Shown here: one piece after another, positions 42,009 to 54,287 of the stretch
How positions within the stretch are numbered: position 1 is the first letter of the stretch
Layout: each line of letters starts with the position of its first letter
NCBI GenBank assembly: GCA_033239125.1
Contig: BSWB01000001.1
Location: 113,764,916 to 113,828,915 of the forward strand
DNA length: 64,000 nucleotides
Source: Fagopyrum homotropicum
Taxonomy: Eukaryota; Streptophyta; Magnoliopsida; Caryophyllales; Polygonaceae
Direction of reading: 5' to 3'
The notes under the pieces: model-generated
Told to the model about the DNA's origin: nothing
Databases searched by the model: none
What the model saw: only the letters and a program-made list of their open reading frames with translations
Translations under genes and position numbers: made by a program

Positions 42009-45000
42009 GAGAGGTTCAAGGACCTCCTCCTAGATTGTCCACACCATGGTATACCGAAGATAGAGCTATTGGAGATATACTTCAAGGGGCTTGATGAGGA
42101 TAGCCAATTCAAGCTCCAATCCCTTTCCGGTGGAACATTCATGGAGAAGAATGTGGATGAGGCTTGGGAGTTTGTAGAGAAACAAGCTGTGGTGATAGAG
42201 AAGTACTCCCATAGGAAGAGTGATGGTTGGAAACCGGGAGCATACGAAGTGAGTGAAGTCACCATGAGCAACTTCAAGCTTGATGCAATCAACAATGAGC
42301 TTAAGTCCTTGAGGGAGTTGTGTGCTACAACTTTGAAGAATCAAGCAAGCCCTCAAGTGGAAGTGCAAGCAAACTTGTCTCCCAAGGAGGAAGATGTGAA
42401 CTACATGGGAAGGGGAAACTTCAACAATTATCAAGGCCCTAGGAACTTCAACAACAACCGACAATTCAACAATTACCGACCTAACCACAACCATCCCGGG
42501 TTTTCCTATTCTAACCCGGATGGTGCCTTGAACCCTCCCGCTTTCACAAGCGCAGCTCCACCACCTAAGGCTTCACAAGAGCCTCCACCCGGATTTACTC
42601 AACCTCCAAAGGATAGAACCGAGATGATGTTTGAGCAATTGCTTGGGAGGTTGAGTGGTCTTGAGAGCACGGTGACTTCCATTTCTAAAGCTCAAAAGGT
42701 GCTAGAAGCACAAGTGTTCCAAAAGGTGGGTGAAGCTCATAGAGATCCAGGAAAGCTTCCCGGAAGAACCGAAGATAACCCAAGAGGCCAAGTATTGGCC
42801 ATCACAACTAGGAGTGGGCTGAGCATGAAGGACCCCTTACCTAAGGGAAATGATAAGGGAAAGCAAGTGGTGATAGAAGAAGAGACATTGCAAGAAGAAG
42901 GAGGAAAGAGCAAGGATGATGAGCCAACATATGCGGCACCACCTCCATACAAGCCACCACTACCATTCCCATATTCACGAGCAAGAGCTCGCTTGGACAA
43001 ACACTTCGGTAAATTCCTTGAACTTATGTCCAAATTGCATATTAACATTCCGTTCATGGATGCTATTCTAGGTATGCCGGCCTATGGAAAGTTTTTGAAG
43101 GAGATACTCTCCAACAAAACGAAGTTGGAAGAGTATGGGGAAGTGAGAATGACAAAGAGATCTTCGGAGTTGATCCAAACTATGAAGGAGGAGATGCCTC
43201 CTAAGCTAAGAGATCCGGGATCTTTTTGTGTGCCAATTGGGGTTGGAGAAGTGAAGTATGAAGCCTTATGTGATCTTGGAGCAAGTGTAAGCATTATCCC
43301 GCTTGCACTTTTCAACAATGTTGGGCTAGGAGAGCCAAATCCGGTCAAGATGACCCTCTATATGGCGGACCGTTCAATAACCCACCCCGTAGGAATCTTG
43401 GAAGACATACCGGTGCAACTCGGGAAGTTCTATGTGCCAATAGATTTTGTTATCTTGGACATCCCGGCGGACTACCCGGTTCCTATCATTTTGGGAAGAC
43501 CGTTCTTAGCTACATCCGGATGCTTGGTAGATTGTAAGAATGGAATCCTCTCCTTCACCATAGGAGAGGAAAATATCAAGTTCAAGCTATCCACAATGAT
43601 GAAGAGGCCAACCCTTGGTGAAGATGTGTTCAACATTGTCGAACAAGAGGAATGTAGAGAAGTTGTGAGCTCGATCTTGATCAAGGACCCCTTGGAGAAG
43701 GTTCTTAGCTTGAGTTTGATGGAGGAAGGAGTTGAGGATGATTGCAACGAAGAAATCAAGGCTTTGGATGCACTAGAAAAGGAGACAAGTGCTGAAATTG
43801 AAGTGCACGAAGGAGTGCTGAAACACTGTAGAAATCACGGCCTATCACCAAGAACCACGGCCGTGATTTATCCCGTGGAACTCTCTGGAATGCTCAAAAG
43901 TGCCAGCTTAGCAAGTTCCATGGCCGTGGTTGTGCCAGAGACCGTAATTTTGCCCGTGGTTTCTCTAGAAAGTGCCTTAGTGGTTGATCAAGTTTCAAGG
44001 AGCCTAGGAGAGTCTTCCATAGCTTTGGATTCATCTCAATCTACATTGTATGGAGCGTCTCCAATCGTTAAAGGTCCTCCTAAACTTGAACTTAAACCCT
44101 TCCCCTCTCATTTGAAGTATGCTTTTCTTGGTGAAAATTCTATTTATCCGGTGATTGTTAATGCATGCTTGAATGATGATGAGTTGAATAGATTGTTGCA
44201 TGAGCTGAGATTGCATAGGAGAGCTATAGGCTATACCATTGATGACTTAGTTGGCATTAAACCTTCCTTATGCATGCATAAAATTTTGATCGAAGATAAT
44301 CATAAACCTTCAATTGAACCTCAAAGAAGACTAAACCCTATCATGAAAGAAGTAGTAAAGAAAGAGATCCTTAAATTGCTAGATGCGGGAATCGTTTTCC
44401 CGATTTCGGATAGTAAATGGGTTAGTCCCATGCATGTGGTTCCTAAGAAGGGTGGGATGACCGTAGTGACTAATGAGAATAATGAACTAATCCCAACTAG
44501 GACGGTTACGGGATGAAGGATGTGTAAAAACTATAGGAAACTAAATGTGGCCTCTAGGAAAGATCACTTCCCTCTTCCTTTCATTGACCAAATGCTAGAG
44601 AGATTAGCTCAACATTCACACTTTTGCTACTTAGATGGCTATAGTGGATTCTTCCAAATCCCTATCCACCCGGATGATCAAGATAAAACTACATTCACAT
44701 GTCCTTGGGGTACATTTGCATATAGGAGAATGCCATTTGGGTTGTGTAATGCACCCGCCACCTTTCAAAGGTGTATGATGGCTATCTTTTCTGAATATAT
44801 TGAAAACATCATGGAAGTGTTTATGGATGATTTCTCTGTTTATGGATCTTCATTTGATGATTGTTTAGCTAACTTGTCTTTGGTGTTAAGGAGATGTGAG
44901 GAGACTAATCTTGTCTTGAATTGGGAGAAATGCCACTTCATGGTAAGTGAAGGCATTGTGTTGGGACACTTGGTGTCCAACCGAGCATTGAGGTTGATAG

Positions 45001-46995
45001 GGATAAGATAGATCCAATAGAGAAGTTGCCACCACCTACCTCGGTGAAGGGGGTAAGGAGTTTCTTAGGGCATGCCGGTTTTTATCGGAGATTCATAAAA
45101 GATTTCTCTAAAATTTCTAAGCCTCTTACTAACCTACTAATGAAGGATGTTGAGTTTGTTTTCTCCAAGGATTGCCTTGAGGCTTTTTGTAGGTTGAAGA
45201 ATGCTTTGATCTCCGCACTTATCATGCAACCTCCGGATTGGAGCTTACCGTTTGAGATCATGTGTGACGCGAGTGATGTAGCCGTTGGGGCTGTTTTGGG
45301 ACAAAGGAAAGATGGGCTTACACATGCCATCTATTATACTAGCAAGACGCTAGATGATACCCAACTTAATTATGCTACCACCGAGAAGGAGTTGCTAGCG
45401 GTTGTGTATGCATTTGAGAAGTTCCGCTCGTATCTTGTTGGAGCGAAGGTCATTGTGTATACGGATCATGCTGCGATCCGTTATCTCCTTACAAAGAAGG
45501 ATGCCAAGCCTCGTTTGATACGGTGGATCCTTCTTCTCCAAGAGTTTGATTTGGAAATCCGGGACAAGAAGGGGTCCGAAAATTCTGTGGCGGACCATCT
45601 TAGTAGGCTACCACCCTTGGAGATTAAAAGAGATGACATCCCGATTGATGACTCATTCCCGGATGAGCAACTGCAATTGATGGAAGAGTGTTGGCTTCAA
45701 GTGTCTAGAGGGGGTGAGCCATGGTATGCGGATATAGTGAACTATCTCGTGTTTGAGGAGGTGCCACCCGGTCTATCTATTCCCAAAGGAAAAAGTTCTT
45801 CAAGGATGTGAGGCATTACTATTGGAGTGAACCGCTCTTGTTTAAGTGAGGGCTGGATGGTGTCTTTAGGAGATGCATACCGGAGGATGAGGTGGAGAGT
45901 GTGATCCGCCATTGTCATTCCTTGCCATGTGGAGGCCATGCTAGCTCACACAAGACGTGTGCAAAGGTGTTGCAATCCGGGTTTTATTGGCCAAATTTGT
46001 TCAAGGACGTGCAGAATTTTGTGGTAGCTTGTGATGCTTGCCAAAGGACGGGCAATATCTCAAGGAGGAATGAGATGACCTTGAACGACATACAAGAGGT
46101 GGAGATATTTGATGTTTGGCGTGTGGAATTCATGGGGTCATTCCCCTCTTCATGTGGCAACCTCTACATCCTATTGGCGGTAGACTATGTGTCGAGATGG
46201 GTAGAAGCAATCACCTCTCCCACAAATGATGCCAAGGTTGTGGTGCGGTTCTTCAACCGAGTAATCTTCCCTAGGTTTGGAACACCAAGAGTGATAATAA
46301 GCGATGGAGGAAAGCACTTCACCAATAGGAACTTCGGGACACTTTTGGCTAAGTATGGGGTGACTCATAAGGTGGCAACACCCTACCATACCCAAACTAG
46401 TGGCCAAGTGGAGATCTCCAACCGGGAGATAAAGGGGATCCTTGAGAAGACGGTTTCTAGGACAAGGGAGGATTGGGCTATGAAGCTTGATGTTGCCTTG
46501 TGGGCTTATAGAACCGCTTTCAAGACACCGATTGGCACCACTCCCTACAAGCTAGTTTATGGCAAGTCTTGCCACCTTCCGGTGGAGATGGAGCATAGGG
46601 CGTATTGGGCCATAAGGTGGCTGAATTTTGATCTCAAGGAGGCCGGTGAGAAGAGATTGATAGACATGAATGCTCTTGAGGAGATCCGGTTGGATGCCTA
46701 TGAAAACGCCCGGATCTACAAGGAAAGGACTAAGCGTTGGCATGACAAGCGTCTCATCCCGAAGGAGTTGAGTGAAGGTGACTTGGTCCTTCTCTTCAAC
46801 TCAAGGTTGCGGCTCTTCCCCGGAAAGCTAAAGTCAAGATGGACGGGTCCTTATGTGGTGAAGAAGATCTTTCCCCATGAAGCGGTTGAGATAGGCGGGG
46901 AGCATTGTGGAGATTTTAAGGTGAATGGGCACCGTTTGAAGAAGTATATCCCGGGAGCTCCGGTGGATATGATTGCCCCACTTCACCTTGAGTGA
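42009..46995 (+). pseudogene. A gag C-terminal part, protease, RT, RNase H, integrase
   Basis: Resumes at RFKDLLLDCPHHG after B. Gag tail is Asn/Pro-rich (42400-42620), protease CDLGASVSIIP at about 43270, RT with FMDDFSVYG at about 44820, RNase H with CDAS, YTDHAA and ADHLSRL (45260-45610), integrase zinc finger (RHCHSLPCGGH...CDACQ, 45905-46050), DDE core (46110-46420) and TGPY module (46840). Defects: TGA at 44514-44516 for the Trp of TGW, frameshift near 44985, frameshift near 45780, TGA at 45847-45849. The first integrase catalytic Asp is Glu (VEFMG against VDFMG in B). Dyads CCACGGCCGTGA and CATGGCCGTGG interrupt the protease-RT linker at 43850-43930. Confidence 0.93.
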
Positions 46996-47030
46996 GACAC
47001 CCCTGAATTTGGTCAAGATAATGACCTTAA

Positions 47031-47060
47031 AGAAGCGCTCAATGGGAGGCAACCCATTGG
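47031..47060 (+). other. A post-pol hairpin
   Basis: AGCGCT then CAATGGG-AGGCAA-CCCATTG, about 45 nt after the integrase stop. The stem differs from B (CTTGGG/CCCAAG) on both strands while the loop AGGCAA is unchanged. Confidence 0.8.
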
Positions 47061-47399
47061 TAGACATCTTTCCCTTATCGTTTTTGTTTTGGTTTTCATA
47101 TTTCTATTTTTGTGTGTTTTTGTGTGTTTGGTGTTTGTGTGCTAGAGTCTAGGTAGCATGAAAGCCTTGCAAGGCATGGAGGTGATGATGATGATTCCAT
47201 ATCAATTGTGGGTGGAGCGGACGCGGGACTTGGACGGCTAGCGTTGCCAAGCGCGGATCCCGACGCCACAACGAACATCATGAGCTCTCAACCATCATTG
47301 ATAGATCATCCGCCATCACTCCACTTGAATGATCCCAAATACAAAAGCAAACCATTTTACGTTGTGAGGACCCTCTTTCACTCTTCTCTACTTGAGTTG

Positions 47400-47437
47400 C
47401 ACATTGGGGACAATGTGTTTCTAAGTATGGGGTGGGG
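47400..47437 (+). other. A internal PPT-like module
   Basis: Hairpin CACATTG-GGGA-CAATGTG (47400-47417) then AAGTATGGGGTGGGG. Perfect 7-bp stem with GNRA-type loop. Confidence 0.8.
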
Positions 47438-48007
47438 TTCCCATGATCATTTGCATGATTTGCATCTAGGATAGTTTCTTTTTGTCACATGTTTCACTAG
47501 CTTTTGCATTGTACATATATATTTCGAAAATTCCAAAAAAATCAGAAAATTTTAAAAAAATTTTAGTGCTTCTAAGCTTGGGTATGACCCTTATGATGAG
47601 ATTGTCTCGTGAATTGGCTATGGATGGCCTTATGTGTTGAATGGATGTATGCATATATGGACTTGAAGTACTTATCTTGAATCCCATGTATGAATTGTGA
47701 TCATGATGTTTGCCTTGATTGGATTGAGGATTGATGGTCGAAATTACATGCTAGTTCTTGCATATCATTTAGGAGTGATTAAGGCAATTCATCTTTCTCT
47801 AATTCTCATCTTGATCATGTTGTTTGAGCACCTCAATTGATATAAAATTTGACCTCTTTTGACCCATCCGGGAATAGGAGCATGCTAGTGTGTTGATGTG
47901 TGAGAAAAGCAAGTGTGGGGTGATGTTGTTGATGAAAGAATGTTGTGAATGAAGTGCTGAATTTGTTGTGAAAAGTGTAAAAAAAAAGGTTTGGGGACTT
48001 TGGTTTT

Positions 48008-48180
48008 GATGACGAGTAACTCGGCACCATTCACATAATCGGGTGTTTGTGCCTTGCCAAAGTCGGATAAACCGAATGTCCTAACGAGCCTTGGTATGTG
48101 TGCCCGGTGTGAGGCACCTCGGAAAAATCCTTAGGTCCGCTAATAACCAAGGTTTCGGCTTTTGTACACCAATACCATTG
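48008..48180 (+). other. Conserved noncoding block in A
   Basis: GATGACGAGTAACTCGGCAC, CCATTCACATAATCGGGTG, TTTGTGCCTTGCCAAAGTCG, GGTATGTGTGCC and TTTCGGCTTTTGTACACC in the same order as in B, C and D. Confidence 0.85.
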
Positions 48181-48647
48181 TCTCATAAATAAGTGAAGGA
48201 AAAAGAAAGTGAAGAAGAAAATAAAACAAAGAAAAGATAGAGAAAAAATATACACTTGTGGAGAAGTTGATCAAAAATGAAATTGTTGAGTTAGTTTCTT
48301 TCCCAGATTAGCATCACATGACCTAAAAATTCCCACCTATTCACAACGTTTCTTGGCCTCTTCCTTCCTAAGTCCTTGTGACCTATTTGCATGTGTGTAA
48401 GACTTAGTGATCTAGATTGGATATACTCATGATCATCTTGACTTCTTCATCTTCACCTTGCATGCATGCTTTTGAGTTAAGTATAATTGTCTTTCCATGC
48501 CTTCATTCATTTGATACATGATTGCTTGTCCATTTGCCATGAAACATGACTATGAAGGTGATCCAATATTAGAAGCACAATTCCAAAAAGATTTTGTTCT
48601 TTTTCTGCATGCATAAATCATGTCATCTCTTAGTCTATAGTTGGGTC

Positions 48648-48686
48648 TTGCTCGGGGACGAGCAAACCTTAAGTATGGGGTATTTT
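48648..48686 (+). other. A 3' polypurine tract and GGGA-loop hairpin
   Basis: TTGCTCG-GGGA-CGAGCAA (48648-48665), then AAGTATGGGGTATTTT against the 3' LTR. The stem pair next to the loop region is C-G where C has T-A, a compensated change. Confidence 0.87.
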
Positions 48687-50514
48687 TGATAACACGATTT
48701 ATGACATAGGTTTAGGCATCCATTTAGATAGTTTTTCCCGTTAATCATGCACGGTTTGACATTAGTTCGTGACGATTTGCACTTAATTCATGTATGTTGT
48801 CGAGATAGACGTCTACACGGACTTTTGCATGTTTTATAGGTATTTTGGGAGCTTTTGGAGCTTAATCGATACATTCGAGGATTGTTCCTCATGATGACAC
48901 ACTTCCGGACTCATTGGGAAGCAAGCTAGGGGCAAAGGAGAGCACATGGGACCTTGTTGGTGCATGCCTTGCACCAATTCGTGGCTTAATGATCCAAAGA
49001 AGGCTGAGACACCAATACCAGGGTCACTGGGACTTCCACGGGCGTGGAAAGGGGTCGTGGTTCTCTCTGCACAGCTGTGACAGCTGTCCCACGATCTCCA
49101 TAACCGACCCTTGCCCTTGATGGAGTATAAGAGGTGGTCCTGCAGGCTGTTGAGGACAGACCCCATCATTCCATTCTCTCCCACACTCTCACACAACACA
49201 CCATTTGATTGGAGCTACTCTTGGAGGAGAAGAAACACTCTCATTTTAGGGAAGAAAAGAAGAACACACCATCTTAGAGTTTCATAGTTTTTAGAGTGAT
49301 TTTGGAGTGAACTTATTGGAAACATTTGCAAGGGTTTGTAAGGAACGATTTGAACCTTCTTTTGAAGGGTTGTAAGTCTTTCTCAACATTTATTCAGCTT
49401 GTTTTCTTGTTCTACTTGGTCATCTCTCTTTCATTTCAATTTCTTAGTATGGAAGCCATGAATGTATGCTTGTTGAGTTTGATTGTTAAGATGAATGTTG
49501 TTGGATAAATATATGTGATGCTAGGGTAAGGAAGTGATGGTTATGGCTTGGACTATGATAGGATAAACTTGAACGTACCTTTGGATGATTTATTTGCTTG
49601 AACCTAGCTGCTGTTGAAAACCACGGTTCGTTCTAGCTAGACCACGGCCGTGAAAGATGATGAACTGCTCGTGATTTTGACTGATTTGCTTGTATTGATA
49701 AATCTAAATGCTAGGATGTTAGATTGTTGAAATCCTAGTGTTTGTTGAGCTTAATCTATCCTAGGGTGACCTAGTGTTAGCAAACTAAGTGAGAGAAGAG
49801 ACCTACCCGGTAATTCTCGACCTTAGATACCAAGGATGATGAACTCTAGGTAGTAGTGAGCCTCACAAGCCGCTATTGGACTAAGTGTGCTAGGATTGAT
49901 GTTTAGGATTTGCCTTCCCGAGACTTACCCGGTAAGAAGAGGTTAGATCCCTAGATAACAATCCGGTTTGTGTAAAATTCCTAACCTTAGGCTCTTTGAG
50001 ACTTACCCGGTGATAAGACCTTAGGAACGGACTAGTGGACCATGAGACCTACCCGGTGATTGATCCTGATTTAGAAACACCCACTCCCAACATCCCATAG
50101 TTGATCCATGGAATGATTAGAAGCTTGAGTCCAATGCCATAACCGGAATTTCTAACCCCTAGAATCCGTTTTTCTCTCTTTGATTACCTATCTCGTGTTT
50201 GTGTTTTGCTTATTTGTGTTGCTAGCTTAGTTGTTTGTTAATCTTGCATGATTTGTGATCCTTGATTGATCACCACAAAACCAATCCAAAAACATTGAGA
50301 TTTTTATTTCTTTATTTCCTTCTCTTTTCTCAAACTAGGTCTACACTATTCTTAGTCACTATTTGATTTAATTTCACCTTAGTCTTTGTGTTCGACCTCG
50401 GAATACTATCCTTACTACAAAACGACCCACACACTATGGGTTCGCTAGGAGTTAGGAGAAATATATTGAGTTATAAATTTAAGACTTTTGCGTGCTACCA
50501 ATCTTAGCGTAACA
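48687..50514 (+). repeat. A 3' LTR
   Basis: 1828 bp, TGATAACACG...GCGTAACA, followed by TSD AGATG. TATA-like TATAAGAG at 49126-49133; U5 hairpin at 50425-50441. Confidence 0.95.
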
Positions 50515-50519
50515 AGATG

Positions 50520-51558
50520 TTCAATGACTGACCGAGGTGTTCGTCGGTTAAGGTAAAGGCTCGAGCTTTCAGGGTCCGCTGGGGTTAAGATCATTCTATC
50601 ATCGTCTTTCCCACAACCTTCAGCCAATCACCCTAGAATCGCATAAAGAACTTAGCCAACAATCATCATGATAACAATAATCAAATATATGAGAAAGGAA
50701 TCAATATTCAAACAAGAAAACCTTAACACAAAGGTCTCAATAACTAAAACAAACAAACAAACAAACCATCAGTGTCACTCAATCACAATTTAGAAAAGAC
50801 AACAAACAACCAAACTCAAGAAATCTTACAACTTCCTTCAAGCCAACTTCATTACTAGATTCCTTCCTTCCTTGAACTTCAACCTTCAAAACTTCCTTTA
50901 ACTTCCTTCAAACTTCCTTCAGAGAATGGGTGATCCGGAGATTATCCAAGGATGGCTGAATTGCAGAAAATCAGCCCTTTATATAGGAGAATTATCTTCT
51001 AAAGATAAAATATCTTAAAAAGATAATTCCCTTAAAATATATCTCCATATCTTCCAAAATATATCAGCTAAAAATATATCTTCCTTCTACAAATCCAGCC
51101 AAAAATATGTGATATTCACTTTCCAAAAATAGAAGATCTCAGCCAAAAATAAAGATCTCGCGTCCGGTCATCACTTCGCCTCGGTCCAGACGCTCCTGAA
51201 GTTCACCTCGGTCAAGGTTGTACTGTAGGTGACCGAGGTGAGTCTTAGCTGAGAATGAAACTCTCTAATATGGCCCAAAATCAATCTTCTAAATCATTTC
51301 CATGCTTCCTGAGATCTCCTTATAACTCCTCAATGCTCCAGAATGTAGCTCCAATGACTCCTTAGTTTCCTTTGCTCCATTTTGGTCCAAAACGTGCCAT
51401 TTTCCCTACAATTACAACGAAACTAGGTGTAGACTTCGATTCCCATAAAGGTAGACAAAACAACAATATAGTCAAAGAATATACATCCATACATGCAGAT
51501 TTATGAAGATAAAATGTCCAAACCAATCCCAAAATATAGACTATAATACATGCTATCA
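50520..51558 (-). repeat. D 3' LTR, proximal part
   Basis: Continuation of 12790-13513 after element A. Ends TGCTATCA at 51558. TATA box CCTATATAAAGGG (minus) at 50975-50987. Confidence 0.93.
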
Positions 51559-51596
51559 AAATACCCCATACTTGTCCCTTGCTTGTGCCCAAGCAA
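51559..51596 (-). other. D 3' polypurine tract and hairpin
   Basis: Minus strand TTGCTTGGGCACAAGCAA (51579-51596), loop GGCA in place of GGGA, then AAGTATGGGGTATTTT. Confidence 0.8.
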
Positions 51597-52852
51597 GATC
51601 CAAATCTTAGATACAAGATAAAATGGATTATAAGTCATCAAAAAGATCAATGAAAAAAAATATTTCAAAACATTTTGGTGGTGTGCTCCACTCATAGATC
51701 ACCCTAAGAGAATGCTTCATGGCAAATATAATAAAACATGATCAAAAATTTTTATAAATATAAGAAAGTTGTTCATCTTTGCATAAAATCATAGAATGCA
51801 TAATAAATCATAATTATCTAAATCAATCATGTATAATCCAGTTTAAACGCCTAAGTCCATCAACAAGCTCGAGGTCTCAAGGGCTTCCAAAAGAGGTCAA
51901 GAAACGTGTCAGGGTGGGATGTATAAAGGATATGTGGTGTAGAATCCGGGAATAGGATCTTCCTTCACTTTCTTTGAATCAAAACATCTTCCACCAATAA
52001 ACTTTGCTTATTTTCACTTTACTTTTTGGGATGCATGGACAGAGGTGCACAATAACCGAAGCCTAGGAGATCAACAATCATCAATTTCTCGAGATGCCTC
52101 AAACCCTTGATGCACATACCATGACCCGTTAGGACTATCGATCAATCCGAATTTGGCAAGACACAAACACCCGGCTATGTGAATGGTCCCGAGTTACTCA
52201 TCATCAAGATCAACGTCCCCAAACCTAATTATTTCTTTCTAACACTTTCAGCCAACATCTCAACTTCACTTTCACTTGCTTCCAAATTCCCGGATAGGTA
52301 AAGGGAGGCAAATATGTATATGAGGGGCTAAGCATGGTCAAGAAGAAGAAGAGAAGAGAATGAATTGCCTTAGTCATCCCAGGAAGAATGTGATAGAACT
52401 CATCATGTGGTGTTAACCTTCAAATCCAACATAATTTTGATTTAAACAAAGTATTAAACATGTTAAAACTTCAAACAAAGCATTTTGCAACTTAAACATA
52501 TCATAAAACCTTTCGAGCATATAAAGAATTCAAAACCAATCTGCAAACAAAATCATCATCGAGGTCATATCCAGAGAAGAAGTACAAAACAATTCGAAAA
52601 ACCTTTCAGTTAAAAGCCCATCTCGTTCGAGGTGTTCTGGCGTCATCCGAGGTGTTCATCCTCGACCGGCCATGAACGTCTCGGTCGAGGCATACAATTT
52701 TTTTTTCAAACCAGTTTTCGACGTTTTTCTCAAACATAAACATGTAGGTATGCATGTAATGACAGATAAGAACATAAAGCCAAATAAGACAATAATATCC
52801 ATAAGAGTCATACAAACCATAGTAGCACATAAGTCAAGTAAATACATCCAAA
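51597..52852 (-). other. D 3' noncoding region
   Basis: No ORF supportable. Conserved block at 52028-52210; dyads near 52620-52690. Confidence 0.65.
52028..52210 (-). other. Conserved noncoding block in D
   Basis: Minus strand GATGATGAGTAACTCGGGAC ... GTGTTTGTGTCTTGCC ... GGTATGTGCATCAAGGGTTT ... CTAGGCTTCGGTTATTGTGC, aligned with A, B and C. Confidence 0.85.
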
Positions 52853-52883
52853 TACCTCATACTTGGGACACATTGTCCCAATG
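52853..52883 (-). other. D internal PPT-like module
   Basis: Minus strand: hairpin CATTG-GGA-CAATG (52871-52883), then AAGTATGAGG; the tract has one G-to-A change. Confidence 0.65.
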
Positions 52884-52961
52884 GGTCAAATATAAGTCTG
52901 AAAGTCAGAATACTCACCGAACCTTGTTGAACTACATAATAAATAAGACATCCATGAAGCT

Positions 52962-54287
52962 TTAATCCTCGTCAGCTGGCGATGGTGGATATGGAATGTA
53001 GGGATGCTAGGATGGATTGAATGGATAGCCCATCATCTGCTGAAACTGGATCTCCATCATCTGGCGCTGATAATGCTGGCTCTTCTTTATACGATGCATC
53101 CATCCATTAGTGTGTCAGCACTCATCAGCAAAGCGCTGGGACATGTCTGTTGTCATAGCCGTGTAGGAGTCAATCATCTGATCAGTCAGCTCATCAATCC
53201 GTCGGTGAGCCTCCGGATCTCCACGGCGGCGGGATCTGCGCTGAGGTGGCGGTGGTGGTAGTGCTGCTCCTCCATCATACTCCTTATCATCATCGTCGTC
53301 GTCAGCTGCATCTCCAACATCCTGCATGTAGGGGAACCAAGAAGCAGACCAATACTGATGATCAAAAACAAAAAACTGAGATGACCACATAATGCCTTGT
53401 GGAGCTGTCGTCTCCCATGATATAGCAATGTAGGGCGTGCCAAGGCCACGAGGAACTAAAATACAGCGGGTGATCATGTCCTACAGTCCTAGCGGCTTTG
53501 CAGCCGTAACAAGTGTACAACTAGATAAGTCCAAGCCCATGGAAGTGGCGATGTGGGTCACCAGCCCACCACAACAGATATCGCCCTTCGACTTCTCCTT
53601 GATCTTGTGTAGGTCATCTTCCAGCATGGAGGTAAAGTCAGGCACTCCTCCAGTCACCATACAGAACAAACTTAGCAGCTCCCCCTATTGGACCTTTTGG
53701 GGCGTCTCAATACGCGCCAGAAGAGTCTCACTAAAAATCCGGTGAGCAAGACGGAAGGCAAGATGGAAAATAATACACTCCCGGGAATCTCCGGGCCGCC
53801 ACCTGTCACTATGGTCCATCACATGGGCTATCTCGCCCCAAAAACTCCGAGTCACCGCTCGGGAAGGAAAATCAGTCACTGTAGGTGTAGGGAAGCCGAA
53901 AATCTCCCTAAACTGATCCATAGGAACTGCGTAGTTCCTGTTCAGCAGCCGGTACTTGATTCCTTGATGCTCCGACACGTAAGTCACTGAACTCACAAAC
54001 TCCAATGTCGGCTCCAGATAAGCCGACACTCTAATATCCATGAACTCCTCCAGACCAACCATGGAGATCATCTTCTTCAAGTCCTCCACCACATGGAGGC
54101 ACTCGAAGGCATCAACATGAAGAAAACGCGGGGCAATGATCGGGCGCCCGCAAATGCAATCATAGTCCTTCTGGTGTCGCTCGTGGATCACCGGAATGGA
54201 AAACTGAGAAGAAGAGGAAGGGGAAGATTGGTGTGAATTGCTAGACCTGTCCCTCAAGGCTAACTGACAATCAGATCTGTTGCTCAT
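52962..54287 (-). pseudogene. D Athila post-pol accessory ORF, broken
   Basis: Homologue of the C protein starting at MSNRSDCQLALRDRSS. One frame of 442 codons is retained without indels overall but with in-frame stops at 53685-53687 and 53481-53483 (both TAG at Gln positions), 53115-53117 and 53007-53009. Core motifs EFVSSVTYV, RIETPQKV and GGLVTHIA remain, as does the C-terminal HRRIDELTDQ helix. The acidic stretch is shorter than in C and the SUMO-interaction-like motif is missing. Confidence 0.85.

Larger units (their letters stand above)
46996..48647 (+). other. A 3' noncoding region without accessory ORF
   Basis: About 1.65 kb with no supportable gene where B, C and D have their accessory ORF. 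It keeps the post-pol hairpin (47031-47060), the internal PPT-like module (47400-47437) and the conserved block (48008-48180). Confidence 0.75.
13514..50514 (+). mobile_element. Element A: Athila-type retrotransposon inserted in D's 3' LTR
   Basis: Plus-strand element with 1828-bp LTRs (TG...CA), flanked by TSD AGATG. Its own length is about 11.2 kb; the rest is nested element B. The order is 5' LTR, PBS, gag, protease, RT, RNase H, integrase, a 1.7-kb noncoding region, then 3' LTR. Unlike B, C and D it has no accessory ORF between pol and the 3' LTR. Gag-pol has several stops and frameshifts, so the copy is dead. Confidence 0.95.
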
